Shown here: one piece after another, positions 23,809 through 36,495 of the stretch
Layout of the letters: the number at the start of each line of letters is the position of its first letter
Numbering within the stretch: the first letter of the stretch is position 1
DNA from: Cymodocea nodosa
Taxonomy: Eukaryota; Streptophyta; Magnoliopsida; Alismatales; Cymodoceaceae
Direction of reading: 5' to 3'
Length of the DNA stretch: 64,000 nucleotides
Assembly (NCBI GenBank): GCA_036874045.1
Contig: CM072344.1
Location: 13,488,501-13,552,500, forward strand
Notes under the pieces: generated by a model
Seen by the model: the letters and a program-made list of their open reading frames with translations, nothing else
Database searches by the model: none
What the model was told of the DNA's origin: nothing
Position numbers and translations under genes: made by a program

Positions 23809-25564
23809 TGTTGAGTATTTTTGTTTTGATGATGTGTGCTGAATGAAAATAATCATATTTGCTCAATTACTATTACTTGTGAAAAGAAATTAAAATCATC
23901 AATTAATACAGAAAAAGCTTACTGATATAAATACTTGTCTGTATTGGATCTGAAGTTAATAACTAGTCGTTTCGTTGCATTAATTTCTCATTTAGCTAAA
24001 CGTTAAGTTAACGTGTGTTTTTATTGAAAAGCATGATATGTTTTAAAGTTATATCTTCTGTATCATGAACAGTGCACGTTTGGACAACTCGTTAAGTTAG
24101 AGTTTTGTTTGTATAGAGGTCACGTGAGAACTTGTTAAGTTAGAGGCTTAAAGGTTAAAATAGGTCACGTGATAACTCGTTAAGTTAGTGAGTAAAAGAA
24201 GAGACGAACTCGTTAAGTTAGTGTTCTACACGTGGTGAAATTATAAGTTACGAATGTTGTATTGTATCACGTGAGGTGCACATGTTTAACTCGTTAAGTT
24301 AACATAACTAAACATGTTGAGTTGCTATATTGAACACTAAGGCAACGCGTTAGGTTAGCGTTATAAACTTAAGTTGTTATTTTTGCACGTGGTAAAATTC
24401 TTATTATAAAAACATTTGTTTATTACTGAATCGGTGAGTTAAAGTTTTTTTGGAGACTTACAGCCGTAACTATTCGAAAGGTAACTTAAGTCATGTTTTC
24501 AGGTCTTGACACATGTCTCACTAGTTTTATAATATAAAGAGTTTTTCGGTGACTTACATCTATAACTATCCGAAACTTAAACTATTTTCGGTGAGTTATC
24601 GTTTAACCTTCCGAAAGAAAGGTTAAGTTGGTTCGTTGAGTTAGCATAACACCACAGACTTAGTTCGTTGAGTTAGCTACAATACTTGTCATGTGAAATG
24701 GCACATGGTGAACTCGTTAAGTTGGAAACGTTAAGTTATATATATATACTTGTGTTACTTGTTTAGTTAACATTAAAGTAACAACTTCTTATTACATTGA
24801 TGAAAAAATTTTAGACGAGAAAGGTTATTTTGCAGGAAATTTTTCAAAGATCCAAGACTAATGATTAAAGAAAATTCGAAATATAAACGTGGGTTAGAAC
24901 GTGTGTATTTCGATGAAGGAAAAAGAAAAGACGTGGAGAAGTAGAAAACTAGTAGTGGTTAAACGTGAAGGATATGCATGAAATGAAGATACAGTATAAA
25001 GGGCATAGAATTCTCATGGATCAAATCATCATTGCACACAAAATGAAAAATCTTTTCAAGGATAAAACCATCCATGTACACTAAAAGAAAAATCCTTTTT
25101 AGGGATCAAAAACACCTCTTCGGGCAAAATCTCTCAAGTGGAAGAAAATTCAGTGAAACATAAAAAGGTAAGATTTTCGTCACTGAAGATTTGAAGTATC
25201 AGAAGAAAGTAAATTTAGTGAAGCATAAAAAGACAAGATATTTGTCATTGAAGAATTGCTGAGGAAGAAAGAAGAAGGAGAAGAAGAAAGATCTCAAACA
25301 GGGAGAAATGTTTTAAATTCCGTAAATTAGTTTTCTCTGTTTGTAGTTATGAAATTGTTTAGATGAAACATGATATCGAAATATAATTGCATTTACAATT
25401 TCTGAGGAGAATTGAATTGTATATTGTAATTGAAACCTTGAATAAAAATGATTTTATGAAAACAATGTCTCAACTTGTTTTTGAGTTTTAAAGTTTCAAT
25501 TATATTTAGAAAATATTAAAAATGCACAATTCACCCCCCTCTTGTGTAGCCGTACGATCCTACA
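23809..25564 (+). mobile_element. Right LTR of the inner copia element (1756 bp)
   Basis: Starts TGTTGAGTATTT and ends GATCCTACA; its last 365 bp match the truncated left LTR. The U3 part (23980-24720) is packed with CGTTAAGTTA motifs, five CACGTG boxes (24121-24391) and TAACTATCCGA-type motifs (24465-24620). The end region, about 25150-25564, recurs at 36496-36903, 44425-44692 and 46705-46817, defining the copia LTR family of the composite element at 33.5-46.8 kb. The following bases CCTAC may be the target duplication; the left one is lost. Confidence 0.93.
24121..24391 (+). promoter_or_regulatory. Cluster of five CACGTG boxes in the LTR
   Basis: CACGTG at 24121, 24166, 24229, 24268 and 24386, interleaved with four or five copies of CTCGTTAAGTTA. 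CACGTG is the core of the plant G-box/ABA-response element bound by bZIP and bHLH factors. The first part is an imperfect tandem repeat of about 45 bp. Position in U3 fits a promoter or enhancer role for the element; the transcription start was not located. Confidence 0.6.
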
Positions 25565-27200
25565 CCTACATTAAGTTCAGAAATTTCTACACTAGAATAC
25601 AAAATGAAAAAAAGTTAACAATTAAGAAAATAATAAGTGATCGTGAAGGAGAATTTAAGAATTTTGAATTTGAAAGTCTCTATAATACATTTGAAATTAT
25701 GTATGAATTTTCTTGTCCAAAAACTCTAGCTTAGAATAATGAAGTGGTGTAAAGGAAAATTAAAACTTTACAAGAAATGGTCAAGACTTTACTAAATGCA
25801 TCTAATCTACCTAAATTTCTATGGGTTGAAATTGTTGGCATAGCTTGTTACATAATCAACAAAACTTATCTTAGACTCATATTAAACAAAACATCATTTA
25901 AGTTATGATTGGGCAAAACACCTAACATAGCCTATTTTAAAATCTTTGGATGTAAGTGCTTTATTCTAAATATAAAATATCAAAAAGATAAATTTGATGT
26001 TAAGTCAAATCCAACTTTGTTAGTTGGTTACTCTTCAAGAACCAAAGTTTATAGAGTTTATTTTGAAAAATAAAAGAGAGTGGAAAATACCATTAATATG
26101 AATTTTGATTAAGACTTAATATGTAAAACAATGCAACTCAAGATTGAAAGTGATAATGAAGATCGATTAGAATATAATAGAAAATATCAACTAAAGAAGA
26201 AATCTGATTCTTAAGCATCCAATTCAACTAAACAAACATGGAAAATCAAGTCTAACCATCTTATTAAGCAAATTATAGTCAATATAAATCAAGGAGCACA
26301 AATAAGGAGCAAAAATCAAAACATATACAACTTTTGTGCATTTGTTTCAAAAATTGAACTAAAGAATATTGAAAAAGTCTACAATGATGATTACTAGATT
26401 ATGGCCATATAAGAAAAATTAAATCAATTTCAATAAAACAATGTCTAGGAATTGGTTGAAAAATCTATTGGAAAATCAATTATTGAAACTAAGTGGGTAT
26501 TTAAAAATAAATTAGATGATATTAGAAAAATAGTCAGAAATGAAGCTAGACTAATTGTACAAGGATCAATCAATAAGAAGAGATTGATTATGTAGAAACA
26601 TTTGCAGTAGTAGTTAGACTTGAGGCTATCAAGATGTTATTTGCTAATAATATGAAAATCAACTTATTTCAAATGGACATAAAAAGTGCATTTCTGAATG
26701 GATTTTTGTAGGAAGAAGTTTTTATGAAGTGACCTCAAAGTTTTAAAGAAAAAGATAAGCTAGATCATGTCTATAGATTGAACAAAACTTTATATAGTTT
26801 GAAACAAACACCTAGGATTTGATATGATCGGTTAAAAAACTTTCTACCTTAGAATAACTTCAATATTGGCAAAGTGGACAACACACTATTTATAAAGATA
26901 GTTGATTCTCATATGTTGCTTATTCAAATATATGTTTATGATAAAATCTTTGGTGTTATACATGAGTGCTTGTGCCATAAATTGTAGGAATTAATGAAAA
27001 ATGAATTTGAAATAAGTTTGATGAGAGAATTGAAATTTCTCTTGGCTTACAGATTTATCAATTGGGAAATGGAATTTTTGTCAATTAGGAGAAATTTTGC
27101 AAGGAAACTTTAAAGAAATTTAGCTTGGAAAATGCAAAATATGCTAATACTCCTATGACCACTAATGAAAAACTTGATAAAGACAATTTTGACATTGCTA
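25565..27200 (+). pseudogene. Outer copia element: integrase and reverse transcriptase remnants
   Basis: Continuation of the pol gene broken off at 17736. 25570-25900 is integrase: FRNFYTRIQNEKK, ISDREGEF (second catalytic Asp) and MVKTLLNASNLP. 26380-27180 is reverse transcriptase: KWVFKNKLDD, ARLIVQG, FQMDIKSAFLNGF and LKQTPRI-type motifs in shifted frames. The polymerase active site, normally YVDD, reads YVYD at 26931-26942, so the first catalytic Asp is Tyr. Numerous stops and frameshifts. The match ends near 27200 in A-rich sequence; RNase H and a right LTR were not found. Confidence 0.85.
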
Positions 27201-27504
27201 TGAAAAAACAAACAAAAACCCTCTTAAATAACAAGGTTAAACTTACACAAAAAAAAGCAAAGGACAAATGGAGACCCTCCTAAGTAATGAAGCTAAACTT
27301 ACTTATACAAAAAAGGGAAGAAAAAAACAAAATAATAATAATAATGATAATAAAAGAAAAAACAAAACAAAGCAACAAAAGTATATATATATACTAAAAA
27401 TATAACCAAGCACATCACAAATGACAAATAAAAAAATAGGATATCCTACCAAGGCAAATGAAATAAACCAACAACAAGGTCAACACCTTGAGTATAGAAT
27501 CTCA
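27201..27504. other. A-rich spacer, no gene seen
   Basis: Low-complexity AAAAACAAA and AATAATAATAATGATAAT sequence with a (TA)6 run near 27384. Nothing assignable. Confidence 0.5.
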
Positions 27505-28170
27505 TGTTAGGACTAGACTACCATTATGTCAAAAGTTCGAGCTGATAAGAAAGGCATTACCAATCCTTTTAAGTAAGCCTTAGAATCCCTCACAAGTTCA
27601 AGTTTGTGAAAAGCACTATTAGGATTAACCCTCATCTCCCATAGGTTCCTGAAGCTTTCTCTCTTTTCCCATCAAGTCTGTAAGATCCCTCCACTCATTT
27701 CCTCATAGGTCTCTAAAGTGTTCACCCATCATTTGCCTATGGGTCATTCAAGTTCCTTAACCAATCTCCCATCAAGTCCTTGATAATTCCATAATGCATC
27801 CTTGGGGTTTCAAACTCATGTCTGTAAGTAGGCTTTGATACCACTTGTTAAGATTAGACTATCATTATGTCAAAAGCTCGAGCTAATAGCAAAGATGTTA
27901 CCAATTATTTTAAGTAAGTCCTAAAATTCCTCACAAGTCTAAGTTTGTAGGAGGAACCATTAGGATTAACTCTCTTCTCTCATAGGTCTTTAAGGTCTTC
28001 TTCCTTCTATTATCAGGTTTGTAAAGTCTCTCTACTCATCTCCTTGTAGATTTCTAAAGTGTTCACATATCGTCTGTCTATAGGTCCTTTAGGTCTCTCA
28101 GCCTGTTTCTCATTAAGTCTCTCAACGAGTTCCTCAACACCTTGATGATAAGATTGGTCATGCATCCATG
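27505..28170 (-). mobile_element. Candidate miniature LTR element (TRIM-like)
   Basis: Two diverged direct copies of about 310-330 bp start at 27505 (TGTTAGGACTAGACTA) and 27846 (TGTTAAGATTAGACTA). Between them, on the minus strand, TGGTATCAAAGCC (27843-27831) matches a primer-binding site for initiator-Met tRNA, two bases from the CA end of the upstream copy, exactly as in the copia element at 18102. The layout is therefore LTR, primer site, a very short interior and LTR, as in terminal-repeat retrotransposons in miniature. No clear polypurine tract or target duplication was found; a tandem LTR duplication is an alternative. Confidence 0.5.
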
Positions 28171-29649
28171 TCATTAAGGTTATATGAATGTATCTCCTCT
28201 TTCGCTATTTACAACTAAACCCAACAACCTCATTAGCCTAGCCTATTCCACCCAACAAAGCAAGGGGTTCAAAGGAGTTGTGAGCTATTGCTCTAATTAT
28301 TTCAAATGATGCCACTCGAATCAATGGGAAAAGTCCTTTGTTCAAGAATGAGTAATACCACAACCCATTCTACTACTTGGGAGTAGCTTCTTAAAAAGAG
28401 GTGGGGCCTTGGGAACATGATTACTAAATTAGATCATTTACTTCCTTTGGGACGGACATCCCCATGAGTGAGGTGAGTGATTTTGAGTTACCAAATACAA
28501 GGAGAGGAGACTCTATAAATCAATCAAAAAAATTATTACATCAAGAACCCCTTAAGGGTAAGTGTCAAATGAAGAGGAATGAGCATCCGATGGAGCTTAA
28601 GTGTCCTAGCATGGCTCTACTGATGACAAACACCCATAAAAGTCTGTTGTTCCTTTTTCTTAAGAAAAAAGAAGAAGAATAAGTAACAAAACAATAAACA
28701 AACAAAAATACAACACACAATGAAGATAGAATATAATAATATCTACATGTTTACAAATTTATCGTCGTTTCCTTAAGAAGTGATAATTTCATATCTCATT
28801 ATCTCTTCTCAAGGAGGGGCAATTATTGATGATAAAAAAAATGAAAAATAAATAATAAAGGAAACGAACAAAAAAGTGTTGACCAAATGACAAAACAAAT
28901 GTGAATACGAAATTAAACATTGGAAACATGAATACCTTAAATGGAGTTAATATCAAAAAAAATAAAAATGACAAAACAAATATATCTAAAATGAAGTTGA
29001 ATATTTTAAACAGAGAGATTAAATATCTGAAGTGAAGTCCAAATTAAATATTTTAGAAAATCAAGTGTTCAAAACAAAATTAGACATGTTGGACACAAAA
29101 TAACAAAACAAGCAAAAATATATATAACAAAAAAAATGAAATGAAATGATGAGTAACGGAATAAAAAATAAAAACAAAAAATAAACAACAAAAATGTTAA
29201 AGCTTCCAGAATGCACCGGAGAATTCGTGCGTCGGCCATGATTTTTCTACGATCGTACGCGAACGCATGTTCGCACATCTTCCGCAATTTTCTACAACGT
29301 GCATCGTCGGCTACAAAAGAAAATCAAACAAATAAGGTGAGTTTTAATCCCGTAAAAAAAAAAAAGAAGAGAGAATGAGGTAAGATCAAAAGGAGAGGAA
29401 TATATTATCGTATACTTTCCTGAAAAACAACGGTCTACAATGGTTATAACATTTTTTTTATGAGATAACACTTGTCACACTCCTCTATAGATGTGGACTA
29501 TGACGGTGGTAAAATATACAAGGTTATTTATCGCACTTTCTCTATAAAATACGTACGGACTGTAGTGACAATAGGCCAAAAAAAATATTTTTGTTTTTCT
29601 AAAAAAGTGTTGCCGAAATTTTGTCACCAGAGACAAAAAAAAAATTAAC
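28171..29649. other. Unassigned AT-rich DNA
   Basis: No gene recognised. 29195-29310 is a GC-richer island with CGATCGTACGCGAACGC, overlapped by a short minus frame (29287-29069) with a hydrophobic C-terminal half; no family match. 29330-29640 looks transposon-like but is unplaced. Confidence 0.35.
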
Positions 29650-30248
29650 TAGGAGGGTGTTTGTGCATCGAAGAATGATAGAAAGAAAATAATAAAATAT
29701 TATAAAAAATAATAAAAAGTTAATAGAAAATTAAATTATCTGTGTATAGAACAGAAAATGATGAAATTTGAAATACGTGTGTTTGGTCATAGAAAAGAGA
29801 ACGATAGAATATAAAATATATATGTTTATTTATAAAATAAAAATGTTAAAATTAATAAACTAAATATTTTTTATATTTATTTGTAAGATAGAAAATAACA
29901 AAATTTATTATAGATAATATAAGATAGAGTCATTTGTGATAATTATTACAACATAAAATACATTTCGCACATCTTTATTATTTTACATATCTCTTGTAAT
30001 ATCAATTCTCATTTATTAAAGATATAAATAATTTATATATCAAAATTATATGTTGTTAATATATTATGTGATAATTCATATTTTCTTTTTTTTTATTTTT
30101 CATCAATTTCAAATATCAAAATGTCAAAAAATGAAATAAATTTTTTCTTATATATCAAGAAAAAATGATGAAAATTCATTTGATATATAAATACTCAAAA
30201 AACGATAAAATTTTTTCCATCATTTTCTAAGTATACAAACACCTCCTA
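29650..30248. mobile_element. MITE-like TIR element
   Basis: 599 bp bounded by inverted ends: left TAGGAGGGTGTTTGTGCAT, right (reverse complement) TAGGAGGTGTTTGTATAC, with weaker similarity continuing (GAATGATAGAAA against AAATGATGGAAA). The interior is AT-rich and non-coding. Short size, terminal inverted repeats and no ORF fit a non-autonomous DNA transposon. A target duplication is not clear, so the superfamily is open. Confidence 0.65.
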
Positions 30249-30554
30249 GGTCGTTGGAGGAAATGAAATTTATTCCTTGCTTAAATAAAAAGAAAACAAA
30301 AAGAACAACGAAAATACATATGCATATGAAAGCTTATAGACGAGAAAATACGATAAATAGATAAAAATGAAAAAGAATGAATGAGCAGGTGGCCGGACTA
30401 TTCGCTTCGCCTTAAAAAAAGAAACAGTAAAAAAAAAAACAAATAAACGAGAAAAAAGAGAGAGAGAGAAGGGAAGTAAATAAGTAAATAAATAATATAT
30501 ATATATGTTAAAATTAAAAAAAACAAAAACAAAAACAAAATAGGAATCAATTGT
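30249..30554. other. A-rich low-complexity spacer
   Basis: No gene. The Phe/Tyr-rich minus frame across 30270-30641 is a by-product of A-rich DNA. Confidence 0.5.
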
Positions 30555-30790
30555 ACTGAAGCTAACCTTCAATCCAACCAAAGGCAAAGAAGAAAAAGAA
30601 GAAGCTTCGATCGAATCAAAATTAATCTTCAATCCAACCAAAGGAAAAAGAAAAGTATATTTTTCGACTAAAGGCTAAAAAAATATATAATGAAACTTTG
30701 ATCAAATCAAAGTTAACCTTCAGTTGGATCGAGGGGCAAAAAAAATTTTAAGGTTTCAATCGAACCAAAGTCAATCTTTGGTTCTAACAG
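30555..30790. repeat. Degenerate tandem repeat around CTTTGATCAAATCAAAG
   Basis: Four imperfect units of about 60-75 bp, each with an AANCTTCAATCCAACCAAAGG or variant and a TTCGATCGAATCAAA or TTTGATCAAATCAAAG palindrome. Units lie at about 30558, 30615, 30700 and 30760. Confidence 0.6.
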
Positions 30791-30983
30791 GGTAGAAAAA
30801 AAAAAGAAATAATAAAGATATAAGGCAATAAGAAATAAAAAAGTTAAAAAAAAAAGGGCCAAGCGCCCAAATCAATGGATGGAAAATATGACATCTAAAA
30901 TAGACAAAAATAAAAGAAAAAGAAGAAATTAATGAGATTAATATATTTTAGATATGAAATGTAAATATCTAAAATACTAAAAA

Positions 30984-31290
30984 AAAAGAGAAATATTAAA
31001 TACTCCTAAATATGGGTATAAACTATCTGTAAAAAAAAATTTATATTTTAGCACAAGCAAAGTACAAGATGTCAAAATATATAAGAGATGTTAAATAATT
31101 CTAAAGAGTATAAACTATCTATAAAATTTATATGTTGGCTTAAACGAATTATGATAATGCTAAAATACATAAAAGATATTAAATACTCCTAGATATAAGT
31201 ATAAATTACCTACAAAATTTGTATCTTGACTTAAAAGAAATACAAGACATCAAAATATATAAAGAATAGCATACATAAATATTAAATATT
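30984..31290. repeat. Degenerate tandem repeat, three units of about 85-105 bp
   Basis: Units start near 30988, 31087 and 31170 with ATATTAAATACTCCTA or variant, followed by GTATAAACTATCTATAAAAT, a CTTAAA segment and CAAAATATATAA. AT-rich, non-coding. Confidence 0.65.
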
Positions 31291-33493
31291 CCCCAAGAAG
31301 AGTCTAAGTTAGACATTCACTTCGTAACAGTTTGAAAAGTCTAACAACAAATTCAGTATATTTTCTGTCATTTTTTTTATTTACAAGAATTATATTGTAT
31401 AGCATCAACTTATTTTTTTATTTATAAATGATAATGAAATTTAATTTATCTAAATATATTTAATATATTTGATGTGATTGATATAATGTATATGAGATAT
31501 CTTTCGTAAGAGAATGTGTAAAGTGTGGAATTAGTTATTAATCCTTAAGAGATCTCTTGACGTATATATACAATATATATGTACCAATACACACTCCTAA
31601 AGCATTAAATAGGATTAAATGAGATAATTACGTTAATATAAATTTAGATGAATTAATTATGAAAAATGCATTAAATGTGAATTTTATTGATAAAAACCTT
31701 AAAATGAGTAGTGCAAAAATTTATTAACATGGAACTTATCACTTTTATATCTTTTATATTATTAATGTCTATAAGGTTTCATTGATTTGGTTAACATAGT
31801 TTGAGCTTTCAAGGTATATAATGTGGTAAGTGGGCAAACTAAAGGAAAGAAGAGAAAATAAGAGGTGCATGATTACTGCATATCACTGGATGAACTTAAT
31901 GGTACAAAATGACATTAGCAATGCACCTGATTATGGCATAATGATGAATGAATTTGCGTCTCGTGTATGTTCGTTTGTGCATGGAAACCAACATCCACAA
32001 GCATGCATGTGTGTTGGAAACTTACCAAATCAGTGAATGATGATCAAGATTTCTACTATCTGATGGACGATTAGAAGACGAGTGGGCACAAGATCAATGC
32101 ATAAAGAGAGACACATGATAAGGAAGAAGACTAGGGCTACAGGAACCATCTCTCATTGCATCTCTTCATTTTCCACCTACCAATAACGCTAGCCACAACT
32201 CCACCTGTGCCTCTCTTCAATAGGAGGTTGAAGGATGTCCAAGGAGAGCTCTCAAATCGAGTCGACGGTGAGGAGTAGTTGCATCTACATGGGTACAAGG
32301 TGGAAGAGCATGGTGGTGACCTACATGGTGTCCATGAGGTGCACAAGCAGCCATTCCAATGAAGGACTGCGTGGGATCAACACTACTAAGGTGTGATCAC
32401 GTCACAACCAATATCTTCAAGGTCGTCTCTTCATCCTTAAGTTGATTGGGGTTGAGATCCACTGTCGTTTCCATTATCTTGATAGATCTTTAGGATATTC
32501 TATGCTTTCTATTATTACAAAATCAACACAAAAAACCCATATTGTTTATTGCAGTTCGATAACTTCAAGTTTTACAGCGACTTATATCTCTCATACTGAT
32601 GTGTACATATTGATTGTGTGGTGTAGTCTTCTGACATCTTAATCGTAGCTTCCGTTAACATATTTAACAGGTGTTAATCGAGTGAGTCTTAAGTGCGTTC
32701 ATGTAGTTTTATCATTGTTGTTATTGTTCTGTTTTTTGTTTTTGCAATCCTAGTTCACGATTAGGATCGATTTTAATGCATTGTTTGCTTTGTATTCATG
32801 TGTTTTCTTTGTAGGCGTTAGTAGAGGACTTCACCTACGGTAGATTGTGTATGATTAATATCGGATTTAGTGATTTCGTAAACGTTTTTCGCAACATATT
32901 TATTGCTAGACAGACCTATCTTGTAGATTCAATTACCTACATAAAAATATTTGAATGCAGTATAGAATCGATTTGTGATTTCTCGTTTATAAATTTTCCT
33001 TGACATATCAATCAAATATCTATCAATTGCCATTGATTTTGTTGGATTTCATTTAGAATTAAGGGAGTTAGAAATTTTCCAAGCAAGAGGTGTTGTACTG
33101 TTTTCTACCAGAATTATACTGCAACCTCTAATATTTGTGCTGCTGCAAGCGTATGATTAAGAGATTTGCATAATAAATAATTTTCCTAGTAAGAAGATGT
33201 TTGTAGCTTTCCAAATATTGGAATTTTTTGACATCTGAGTTGGTACCTACAAGTTTTACAAATCAAGCTTAAATTCTGTGTAGTTTTAGTCTTTTCTAGC
33301 ATCATTAATTTGCATGATTTGTCATCACTTTTGGACATTGATATTTTTAAATTTTATAACTCTAGGTTGTACTTGTGAAGAGCTTTCCAACGAATATTTA
33401 CCCATAATTTTTGGATGAGTATTTTGAAATTTATGAATTTTTAAAGTCAAGTGTAATTTTCTATTTTTTGTGAGATTTATGTGCACGTATATT
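31291..33493. other. Unassigned DNA upstream of the composite copia insertion
   Basis: AT-rich except about 32040-32450, which has more balanced composition and short open frames on both strands (31830-32036 plus, 32346-32137 minus). No family recognised. It could be host DNA or an old gene fragment. Nothing else seen. Confidence 0.35.
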
Positions 33494-33498
33494 TTATT

Positions 33499-34464
33499 TA
33501 TTGAATATTATGTTTTAATGATATATATATAATGTTAAATAATCATATTTAATCAATTAATTTTGTTGTTTATGAAAGTAAATTAAGAACATTGATTAAT
33601 ACAAAAAAAGTTTAAAGTTATATACTTGTATGTAATGAATATGAAATTATGCTAAATTACATGACTTGTCATTAAGTTATACTAACTTTTTGAACAACTT
33701 ATCGTTAAGTTAATGTGTATTTTTATAATGTTAAACATGATATATTTTAATTTTATATATCTGTATCATGTATAGTGCATAGTAACAACTTGTTGAGTTA
33801 ACAATATTTTTGTAAAATGATCACGTAAGAACTTGTTGAGTTAATAGACTTACAGGTTAAATAAGGTTACGTGAGAACTCTTTGAGTTAGCGAACAAAAC
33901 ATTAAGTTGTATATCATAACTCATTAAGTTAGCATTATGTATGTGTATAATTTTCAATTTACAAATATTATACTGTACCACGTGAGTTATACATATTTAA
34001 CTTATTAAGTTAACATAATTACATGCATTGAGTTGTTTAATTGAATATTAAGACAACATGTTAAGTTAGTGTTATAAACTTATAAAGTTATAATTTTTGC
34101 TCGTGATAAAATTATTTACTAATTAAATATTCAATATAAGTATGTTGGTTAACCCAATAATCAATGAACTTACTCTGTTGGTTATCACATTATCAAACGA
34201 GCATATCACATGTATGTCACTTGCTGAACTTATTGAGTTAGACGCATTGAGTTATAAGTCTATTCCATTTTATGTGTTTAGTTAGTATTAACACATATTG
34301 TTATCTAACTTAATGAAAAATTTTAGATAAGAAATTTTATTTTGTATGAAAATTTCAAAGGATCCAAGATCGATGATTCAAGAAAATTCGAGAGGAAAAC
34401 ATAGAATAGAATGTGTGTATTTCAAAATTTAAAATTAAAATAGAAGATGTGAAGAGTGGATGAA
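33499..34464 (+). mobile_element. Copia left LTR, 5' part
   Basis: Aligns with 23809-24960 of the intact LTR, with the same order of CGTTAAGTTA and CACGTG-derived motifs, the latter mostly decayed (CACGTA, TACGTG). The TG start is mutated to TA. Interrupted at 34464 by solo LTR B and resumed at 36496. Confidence 0.85.
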
Positions 34465-36490
34465 TGTTCAGTTTGTTTTTTGTTTACTTATAAGTGTATA
34501 TTAATAATTTCTTTTAGAAGTAAACAAATAAGTTCCACAAATTAGGTATTAAGTCCAATTTGTTTTTAACTACAAGTGTACAACGTCTTTTGTATCTGTG
34601 TGCAAGTACAGGTTAATCTTATAGAGATTGAACAAACAATTGCGTACTATATTTTTTTCATTTTTATAACCAGAGTTTCATGTCTTTTAAATTACACACT
34701 CCGTTGACTTACTGCTAACTCAACGGATTTAGTTCGTGGAGTTATAATTAATTCAACGGACTATCATCATAAACTTAAGTTAACTCCATGAGCCTAACCA
34801 GTAATTTCCAATTAAGTTTTTGCTATTCACAGGGGAATTTGGTGATTCCATAGAATGTAAATAACATCAATTAAGCTTTTAATATTAGTTAATCTGAGAT
34901 TTATTATTAATCAATACTAACATTTAGATATTTTGAACAATAACCATTAAGATTTTTAAATATTCTATACAAATCACTTTTAGTAATCAATAAAACTATT
35001 TCCTATTTTTTGAATCAATTAAACATAAAACATTCACAATACTAATAATAATAACACTAATTACAATACAAAACAAACAATACAACACATAAATGCTAAC
35101 TATAAACATAGATAATTAGTTTTTTTTTTGATATTTTGTTTTGATATGTTCCTGAAGATGAATGAAAGGTGGAATGTAGAAATTCTCTATCGAAAGTAAA
35201 AACTTCCGTCACTACATGCAACACGATTACACCACTAAAAACTTAATCACTTACAATCACACCTCCTCTCCCTATAGAATCACAAACTAAGATTGTAAGT
35301 TGATCTCCTCTTCAGTATACTGGCATCAACCTGAATCTAAGGCTAGAAGCTTTATGATCTCTTGAGAGATGAGTCGGTACTTGGTGAAAATAGTTTACCT
35401 TCCTACAACGTGATCACTCCTCACAATGGTTGTTAGTCACCATGTTTGGCTTAGAATCGACCCAACATTCGGAAAGTATCCTCATAGACCTCTGATGGTT
35501 AGTGATTGGTGGTGGTGTTGTGGAGTTTCAAGGAACTTTCGACACTTCATGCAGTTAGCACGATTCTCCACATCTTTCCATACACTTTTCTTCCTCTTTC
35601 TCCTCTTCTTTTTATATTTCTTTCAATAGTAACTACTTTTGCCTAAATGATCAATTGAATTTCCTTCATTCATATCAATGATGATGATTTCTTCTTCATT
35701 CTGCGATTTAAATCCTACGTGATACGTGCAATCGTAGTTTTCCTTTGAATTTCATGTTTCTGCAACTACTCACAGGGGCATATTAGAAAATAGCTGGTCT
35801 ATGGAGTTAGTGTAACTCAACAGACTTACTCCATTGACTTAATTGTTAACTCAAATGGACTTCTCTCGTTGAGTAAAGCTTAACTCAACAAACTTGATAT
35901 ATAAAATAATATATCATGTGAAATAAAGAAATAACTTATAAACTTATAACATTAACACAACGTGTTACCTTAGTGTGTAATCAAATAACTCAATGTGTAT
36001 AATTATGATAACTTAACGAGTTAAACATGTGCAACTCACGTGACATAATAAAAGATTTAAATTTAACATGTGCATAATGCTAACTTAACGAGTTCAAGTA
36101 TACAACTTATAGTTTTACTTGTTAATTCAACGAGTTCTTACATGATCTTTTTACACCTTTAAACTTGTAACTCAATGAGTTGGCACGTGATCTTTTTATA
36201 AAAAGAACACTAACTTAACGAGTTATTATTATGCACCTATACATGATATAAATATGTGTAGATAAAACAGATCATGCTTAATACTATAAAACCACACCTA
36301 AATCAGGTTTTCAATCTTCCAAAAATGATATTCAATTAGCGTTAATTCCTTGAAATTATACACATTCTATAATTAAAGCATATAATCGTGTAATTGTAAT
36401 ATAATAGCTTAATTCTCATATGATAAGCTAAATATTATGCAATTAACTATTATTTAACCATTAATATTATGTACTTTTTCATTTTAAACA
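34465..36490. mobile_element. Solo LTR 'B', TSD ATGAA
   Basis: 2026 bp, TGTTCAGTTTG to TTTTAAACA, flanked by ATGAA at 34460-34464 and 36491-36495. Same family and orientation as A, with the GTGTACAACGTC block at 34560-34620 and the CTCCTCTCCCTATAGAATC block near 35270. Inserted into the copia left LTR. Confidence 0.92.
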
Positions 36491-36495
36491 ATGAA

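Noticed and set aside
30270-30641. 123-codon Phe/Tyr-rich frame resembling a membrane protein
   Set aside because: A by-product of A-rich low-complexity DNA; crosses a tandem repeat and a TIR edge.
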